From assembly GCA_039586815.1 (NCBI GenBank), contig JBDHJR010000004.1, positions 1-64,000 on the forward strand: DNA of 64,000 nucleotides, written 5' to 3'. Within the stretch, counting starts at the first letter, position 1. The number at the start of each line of letters is the position of its first letter. Below the pieces are notes generated by a model that was not told the origin of the DNA, ran no database searches, and saw nothing but the letters and a program-made list of their open reading frames with translations. The position numbers were made by a program, and so were the translations under genes. The stretch is from WVYX01 sp039586815. GTDB taxonomy: Bacteria; Gemmatimonadota; Gemmatimonadetes; Gemmatimonadales; GWC2-71-9. Shown piece after piece: positions 59,167-64,000 of this stretch.

Positions 59167-59690
59167 AAGACCCGAAGCCAGGCTTCAAATGGCCGGTTGC
59201 CGCCGCGGCGTCAATCGCGGCACCGGCGGAGATGGTCTGGGAGGCCATCTCCAAGCCGGGGAATCTCGAGCTGTGTCATCCGTTCTGCGCCGAGAACCCC
59301 GTACATGTCTGGCCTGGCGAAGCCTCCCGAGATGAGGTTCACTACCTGAGTGGGTTGGTCTTCGAACGCCGTTTCTGTCGCTGGATCGAGGGGGTCGGCT
59401 ATGACCTCGAGATAGGTAGGCCTGGCAGCAGATCCTCGTTCGTTTCGTGGAGAATCCTGCCGAGCACACCAGCCGAGTCCACACTCCGAATCGCAGTATA
59501 TCCACACATCCTGCAGCAATTGCCTGTGGCGATTCGCTGGCTGCCGCACGTGGTGCGCATTCGCCCCATGCTCACGAAGTACTTGTCATCAGTCGTAAGA
59601 GGCTTCGAGTGGTATGTGACCAGGGGCGAGGCCGTGCCGCGGAATCACTTCGGCCGCCATCCCTGGTTTTCTACGCGCAGGAGCGCGTAG
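59118..59690 (+). CDS. SRPBCC-fold protein
   Basis: About 190 residues. From residue 24 it reads FKWPVAAAASIAAPAEMVWE, then AISKPGNLELCHPFCAENPV, the opening of a START/Bet v1-like (SRPBCC) domain that binds hydrophobic ligands. Further strands are EVHYLSGLVFERRFCRWIEG and SSFVSWRILPS, ending in a long helix IRPMLTKYLSSVVRGFEWYV. The first 16 codons overlap the lipoprotein gene, so the true start may lie later. Codon use is less GC-biased than its neighbours. It is convergent with the kinase at 59705. Confidence 0.65.
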   Translation: MGPVGINQRHPGHHEIEDPKPGFKWPVAAAASIAAPAEMVWEAISKPGNLELCHPFCAENPVHVWPGEASRDEVHYLSGLVFERRFCRWIEGVGYDLEIGRPGSRSSFVSWRILPSTPAESTLRIAVYPHILQQLPVAIRWLPHVVRIRPMLTKYLSSVVRGFEWYVTRGEAVPRNHFGRHPWFSTRRSA

Positions 59691-59704
59691 TCACGAACCG
59701 CTGG

Positions 59705-62700
59705 CTACTGCATTCTCCGCGGCTCCCTGCCGAGTCGCTCCAGGGCGCTGCGGGCGGTCTCGACCCACGACTGTAGCTCGGGATCCGCTTCATCCCACAG
59801 CTCGGTCAGGCGCGAATAGTACTCTGCCGCCTGCTCCACGTCCTCACGCGCTTCATAGATCTCGCCCAGTCGTTGGTACGCCTGTACGACGTGCCCACCA
59901 TCGTACCACAGGTTGTAGGATGGGTGGTTCACGAAGCGCTCATACAGCACGCGGACGGAATCCCCCTGGCCCAGCCGGTCGTAGGCCCGCGCCAGCCATG
60001 GATAGGCGCAGGTAGCGCAGGAGTTGCCATCATCGAACTGCCGCAACGCGACAACGGCGTCCTCCGTTCTACCCTCCGCCAGCGCGATCACCCCGCGCGC
60101 GCCGTGGGCCCAGATCTCGGCGTCCTCGCTGTGATCGGCCTCAGGCGTCGTCTCGAACTCGGCGAGTAACGTCCTGGCCCGTTCGGGAGCACCGGCGGCT
60201 GCGAGGGCCAGTGCCAGCTGACCATACGGCCGGTCCAGCGGAGACAGCTCGTCGAGCGGGTGCAGTGTCAGGGCGTCGTCCAATATGCGCAGCGCTCGTC
60301 GCTCGTCATCCAGCAGCAGACGCTCGACGACGGAGCGGCGCGCCGTGCGAGTCAGGTATTGCCCGCGCAGCCCCCGCTCGCCGGTGATCTCAAACGCCGT
60401 TCCCCAGCGGCGTCGGGCGGAGGCTAACTTGCCTTGCAGCGCGTCGAGATGTCCCCACCACTCGTACGCTATCGCCTCCCAGAATACCGTCCCTCGTTGG
60501 TCGGCGATCAATCCCTCGGTCAGCACCTCGGCGCTGTCGTAGTCCTGCCGCATCGCCGCATTGAGCAGATAGGCCAGCTTGACCTCAGGATTGTCGGGGA
60601 AACGCTGCTCGAAGCGGCGGGCGACCACTTCGGCGGTGTCGAACAGCTCTTGCGCGGCCAGCGCCGTCGAGAGATTGCTGAAGTGCAGCCGCAGGGTGGA
60701 ATCGACCGCCAGCGCTCGCCCGTAGTAGTCGGCCGCGCGGGGGTAATCACGCAGCTCGGTGTAGATCACACCCAGGTTGTTCAGCGCGTACGTCTCGTCG
60801 GGATGCAGGTCCAGCACCGTGCGATATGCGCTGATCTGCTGGTCGCGGTTCCCAGTAACGACGCTGTGATACGCCGCGATGACGAGATACCGCTCCCGCT
60901 CTGTCAGGCGGTCACGATACTGGTACGCCTTGTTGGCAGCCTCAACGGCGCGTGATCGCTGCTGGTCCTGATTTGACAAGATGATCGCCAGCTTGCGATA
61001 TGCCATCGCGAACGTGGAATCCTCTGCGATGGATTCGTCGATCAGCTGCATGGCGCGTGCATTGTCCCCCTGGTTCCAGGCCTGGAGTCCCTGCGAGAAC
61101 AACCGCAGTGCCCGCATTGCTCCGGTGGTAACCTGATCTAGAGGCTCGCCCCGACGGATACGCCGCAGCGACTCGCCGAATCGCTCTCGCATATTGGAGG
61201 AGAGCCGGTCGACCGCCTCGACCAATTCATCCGGGCTCCGCGCGTTCTCGGTCTCGGCCAACAGGACCTCGCCGCCGACCGCAACCAGCCGTGCCGAGAT
61301 CGCCAATCCACTCCCGATGGTGACGACCTCGCCAGTGATCACTCCCTTGAGTCCCTCCCGTTCCGCTGCCTCGAGCGCTATTTCCGCCGGAACACCCTCT
61401 GCCGGGTCGCGCTGCATGCGTTGCAGGGTACGCCCCAGCTGGAGCGGATCCATGACCGACACGGCGGTCGACCGCGACAGCCCAATCCGCATCAACTCGG
61501 TGACGGTGGCGCCCTGGGTTGAGTCGCTGGTCCGGTTCTCGAAATCAGCGAGAATGAGACGCTCGCGCTCCGCGATAGCGCCGCTGGAGATGAGCGTTGC
61601 GCCGGGTCCCAGACCTGCCGCTCGGGTGATCTCATACGCCCCCGTTGCGATGACCAGGCCGCCGAACGCCAATCCACCGCCCAGCAGCACACGGTGCCAG
61701 GTGAGCCACCGGTCGATTCCTGTCGCTGGCCGGTCGCCGCGTCGCCGCTCGGCCAGGCTCGTTGCCACGACGAGCGGCAGCCCGATCACCAGCAGTGCAA
61801 CCGCCGCCGCGAAGACCCACATCGGCAGCCCAGTCTGGATGACGAGCCAGTACACCAGCGCGAGAAGTACCAGGGACCCGGCGCCGAAGACACCGGCGGT
61901 CTGGATGGGTGTAAGTGCAATCGCCGGCCCCGCAGCCGTGGGTATAGCCGCTCCCACCGCCGGGCCACGCGGCTCCAGCGCGTCTGCGAACTGCGCCACC
62001 GGGTTGAACCGGTCGGCCGGAGTCTTGGCGAGTGCCCGCGTGAGCGCCGCCGACACCTCGGTCGGCACTGCGGGCCGCAGCGTCGTGATGTTGGGAGGCT
62101 CGGCCGTGAGATGCTTAGCCAACATGCTCTCAGGTGCGCCCGTGAACGGTGGCTCGCCGGCGAGCATCTCGAACAGGACGCACGCCAAGCTGTAGAGATC
62201 ACTGCGCCCATCGAGATCTTGGGTGCCAGCTGCCTGCTCCGGGCTCATGTACAGGGGCGTGCCGATCGCCACTCCGGTTTGTGTGAGCCGGTCGCCACCC
62301 GCCGCGCTCACCGCCCGTGCGATCCCGAAGTCGGCAACCCGCGCGTGCCCACCCGCCAGGAGGATGTTCTCAGGCTTGATGTCTCGATGGACCACCCCCC
62401 GGCTATGCGCGTACGACAACGCATCTGCCACCTCGCGGGCGATCTGTCGCGAGTCGTCCAGTGGGAGCTGCCTCTCGCGATTCAGCCTCTCGCGCAGCGA
62501 TTCCCCCTCGACGTACGGCATGACGTAGTAGAGAAACCCTTGAGCCTGGCCGGAGTCGTAGAGCGGCAAGATGTGCGGGTGATCTAGTCCGGCGGAGATC
62601 TCGATCTCGCGAAGGAACCGCTCCGGCCCCAGGGCGGCGGCAAGCTCCGGCGCGAGGACCTTCACTGCCACCTGACGGCGGTGCTTCAGGTCTTCAGCGA

Positions 62701-62794
62701 GGTAGACAGTGGCCATGCCTCCGCTACCCACTTCTCGCTCGATGGCGTATCGGTCGGCCAGGGCTGCCTTCAGGCGGTGGAGCTGATCGGACAT
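59705..62794 (-). CDS. Membrane Ser/Thr protein kinase with TPR region
   Basis: A 1029-residue kinase. The Hanks domain is at about 15-275: GSGGMATVYLAEDL, VAVKVLAPEL, HRDIKPENILLAGG, DFGIARAVS, MSPEQAAGTQDLDGRSDLY. Three hydrophobic segments follow (about 300-390: VFGAGSLVLLALVYWLVI, MWVFAAAVALLVIGLPLVV, VLLGGGLAFGGLVIATGAY), unlike the single helix in the other two kinases of this window. The C-terminal region begins with a TolB-like part (ILADFENRTSDSTQGATV) and continues as TPR repeats (AYRKLAIILSNQDQQRSRAV, TYALNNLGVIYTELRDYPRA). It is a single gene, divergent from the peptidase at 63042. Confidence 0.92.
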   Translation of the reverse strand: MSDQLHRLKAALADRYAIEREVGSGGMATVYLAEDLKHRRQVAVKVLAPELAAALGPERFLREIEISAGLDHPHILPLYDSGQAQGFLYYVMPYVEGESLRERLNRERQLPLDDSRQIAREVADALSYAHSRGVVHRDIKPENILLAGGHARVADFGIARAVSAAGGDRLTQTGVAIGTPLYMSPEQAAGTQDLDGRSDLYSLACVLFEMLAGEPPFTGAPESMLAKHLTAEPPNITTLRPAVPTEVSAALTRALAKTPADRFNPVAQFADALEPRGPAVGAAIPTAAGPAIALTPIQTAGVFGAGSLVLLALVYWLVIQTGLPMWVFAAAVALLVIGLPLVVATSLAERRRGDRPATGIDRWLTWHRVLLGGGLAFGGLVIATGAYEITRAAGLGPGATLISSGAIAERERLILADFENRTSDSTQGATVTELMRIGLSRSTAVSVMDPLQLGRTLQRMQRDPAEGVPAEIALEAAEREGLKGVITGEVVTIGSGLAISARLVAVGGEVLLAETENARSPDELVEAVDRLSSNMRERFGESLRRIRRGEPLDQVTTGAMRALRLFSQGLQAWNQGDNARAMQLIDESIAEDSTFAMAYRKLAIILSNQDQQRSRAVEAANKAYQYRDRLTERERYLVIAAYHSVVTGNRDQQISAYRTVLDLHPDETYALNNLGVIYTELRDYPRAADYYGRALAVDSTLRLHFSNLSTALAAQELFDTAEVVARRFEQRFPDNPEVKLAYLLNAAMRQDYDSAEVLTEGLIADQRGTVFWEAIAYEWWGHLDALQGKLASARRRWGTAFEITGERGLRGQYLTRTARRSVVERLLLDDERRALRILDDALTLHPLDELSPLDRPYGQLALALAAAGAPERARTLLAEFETTPEADHSEDAEIWAHGARGVIALAEGRTEDAVVALRQFDDGNSCATCAYPWLARAYDRLGQGDSVRVLYERFVNHPSYNLWYDGGHVVQAYQRLGEIYEAREDVEQAAEYYSRLTELWDEADPELQSWVETARSALERLGREPRRMQ

Positions 62795-63041
62795 GGGCGC
62801 GGCCTCAACTGGGGGCGCTCTAAGCTACAGGGTGTCTGTGGAGCCGGCCAGAACGGGAGGGTGACTCACCCCTCCCCCCCGACGTTGAACCGTCCGTGCC
62901 GTCCGGCTATCGTCATGTGTGCAGCGACCGGCGGGCCGGTCGGTCCGGAGGCTATGTTGGAAGCGACGGCGGAAGCGCTGGCGGTGATGCGCTAGCGGTT
63001 CGCCCGCAACGGTCAACTAGAAAGGCATCGCGGAGGGAACA
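62795..63041. promoter_or_regulatory. Divergent intergenic region with two hairpins
   Basis: This 247-base gap separates the kinase and the S9 peptidase, so it must hold both promoters. Seen: a hairpin-forming GGGAGGGTGA/TCACCCCTCCC stretch (62855-62877) and a perfect inverted repeat GACCGGC-GG-GCCGGTC (62926-62941). No convincing -10/-35 pair was found, and no gene: the only small open frame has no support. Confidence 0.4.
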
Positions 63042-64000
63042 ATGCGGAACATCGGACACGTCCTGTGTCTCTCGGTCATAGCACTCCTGGTACCAAGCGG
63101 CGTTCAGGCTCAGCGGGACCTGACTCCGCTCGACGTCGTCACGATGAAGAACGTGAGCGGGGTGTATCCCAGTCCCGACGGAGCGAGGATCGCGTTCACG
63201 CGCACCGAGCCGCGAACGCCCGAGGACTCACCCGGCTCCGCGTACAGCACGCTTCACATACTGGGTCAGGATGGGGCTGTCCATCCGCTCGCGGTCGGCA
63301 AGAGGAACATCGGCGGCGTGTCGTGGGCGCCGTACGGTGCGGCGATCACGTTTCTGGAGCGACGTGAAGGCGATGCGGGCCGGCAGCTCTACGCGCTGCC
63401 CGTCGGGGGTGGCGAGGCGACCCGGGTCTTCGTTGCCGAGCGCAGCATCCGGACATACCGCTGGAGACCAGACGGTGCGGCAGTCGCCTTCACCGCGCAG
63501 GACGCCCCACCTCCGGAGCGAGCGGCAGCCCGCGAGCTCGGGTTTCGCCAGCGGGTAGTGGACGAGGACTGGAATGCCATCTCGCTGTACATCTGGACGG
63601 CCGATGCCGATACCGTCACGCGCGTCGAGGTACCGGGGAGCGTGTACACCATGGAGTGGTCGCCCGACGGCAGTCGCCTGGCGCTCGCCGTGGCACCGCG
63701 CGCCCTTATCGACGACAGCTACATGTTCAGGCGGATCTACGTGCTCGACGTGAACACAGGCATTGTCGAGCAGTTGGTGGACAACCCCGGCAAGCTGGGA
63801 CAGTTCACCTGGTCACCCGAATCCAGGCGTCTCGCCTATATCAGCGCCGTTGGTGCAAGGGATCCCCATGCGGGGATGCTCTTCGTGGCGGACGCGCAGA
63901 CCGGCGAGGTCACGAGCCTGACACCGGGTTTTGAGGGGATGGTGCACTCGGTGGAATGGCTCGAGGCCAATCGCCTGCGCTTGCGCGTCAGCAGGGGAGT
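63042..64000 (+). CDS. Secreted S9-type peptidase, 3' end cut by window edge
   Basis: The first 319 codons of an exported protein. The ATG is preceded by GGAGGG at good spacing, and the signal peptide (IGHVLCLSVIALLVPSGVQA) ends near VQAQ. The mature part begins DLTPLDVVTMKNVSGVYPSP, then runs as a WD40-like propeller typical of S9 peptidases (GVSWAPYGAAITFLERREGD, YTMEWSPDGSRLALAVAPRA, QFTWSPESRRLAYISAVGAR). The hydrolase domain with the serine would be beyond the edge, so the peptidase call rests on the N-terminal half. Confidence 0.8.
   Translation, partial: MRNIGHVLCLSVIALLVPSGVQAQRDLTPLDVVTMKNVSGVYPSPDGARIAFTRTEPRTPEDSPGSAYSTLHILGQDGAVHPLAVGKRNIGGVSWAPYGAAITFLERREGDAGRQLYALPVGGGEATRVFVAERSIRTYRWRPDGAAVAFTAQDAPPPERAAARELGFRQRVVDEDWNAISLYIWTADADTVTRVEVPGSVYTMEWSPDGSRLALAVAPRALIDDSYMFRRIYVLDVNTGIVEQLVDNPGKLGQFTWSPESRRLAYISAVGARDPHAGMLFVADAQTGEVTSLTPGFEGMVHSVEWLEANRLRLRVSRG

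Noticed and set aside
62914..62994. A 25-codon frame in the gap before the right-hand peptidase
   Set aside because: No ribosome site, no domain, and it covers a strong inverted repeat.

Overview
The window is GC-rich, densely coded bacterial chromosome. The gene set points to a Gram-negative organism of the Gemmatimonadota type or a close relative: a TonB-dependent receptor with a carboxypeptidase-regulatory N-terminus, RND efflux, membrane Ser/Thr kinases with long C-terminal repeat regions, a BTAD-type activator, S9 peptidases, and DUF2723, DUF4153 and Minf_1886 proteins. This phylum call is an inference from gene content; no rRNA is present. Intergenic space is short (no gene-free stretch exceeds 250 bases) and many neighbours overlap by exactly four bases (ATGA or GTGA), so most genes appear to sit in translationally coupled operons. 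The only RNA gene is an elongator-type tRNA-Met. No CRISPR array, insertion sequence or prophage was seen.

Layout. 1-1952: a sulfatase cut by the left edge, and a pirin (minus strand). 2117-6941: gatE, gatD and a glutamine-synthetase-like gene (plus strand), joined by two ATGA overlaps. GatDE is the tRNA-dependent amidotransferase known from archaea, so this is the most unusual locus here. 7016-16146: an outer-membrane protein diverging from a three-gene efflux operon (a TolC fused to a periplasmic binding domain, a membrane fusion lipoprotein, an RND pump) that runs into glnS. The cell therefore has a direct GlnRS as well as an archaeal-type amidation enzyme. 16150-28483 (minus): kinase, BTAD-AAA regulator, zinc-ribbon kinase, TonB receptor, DUF4153 membrane protein. 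28607-29710: an enolase-superfamily dehydratase. 29718-40061 (minus): BON protein, valS, Ig-like lipoprotein, selA, purN, purH, DUF2723 protein.

40141-49326 (plus): a small membrane protein overlapping thrS, then thiolase, bioY, a CPBP protease, 3-hydroxyacyl-CoA dehydrogenase, acyl-CoA dehydrogenase, a leucine-dehydrogenase-type enzyme and glyA: an acyl-CoA and amino-acid catabolism run. 49426-56464 (plus): Minf_1886 protein, small zinc ribbon, nnr, a secreted propeller protein, thiL, plsC, eno and an ftsB-like gene. 56472-64000: S9 peptidase (minus), tRNA-Met, a small lipoprotein with an SRPBCC protein, a third membrane kinase (minus), and a second S9-type peptidase cut by the right edge.

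Two real genes run off the window (1-897 and 63042-64000). The most notable points are the bacterial gatE-gatD-GS operon beside a GlnRS, the binding-domain/TolC fusion, the kinase-regulator-receptor cluster, a probable non-canonical ATT start of the BON gene, and an altered KMSKS loop in ValRS.
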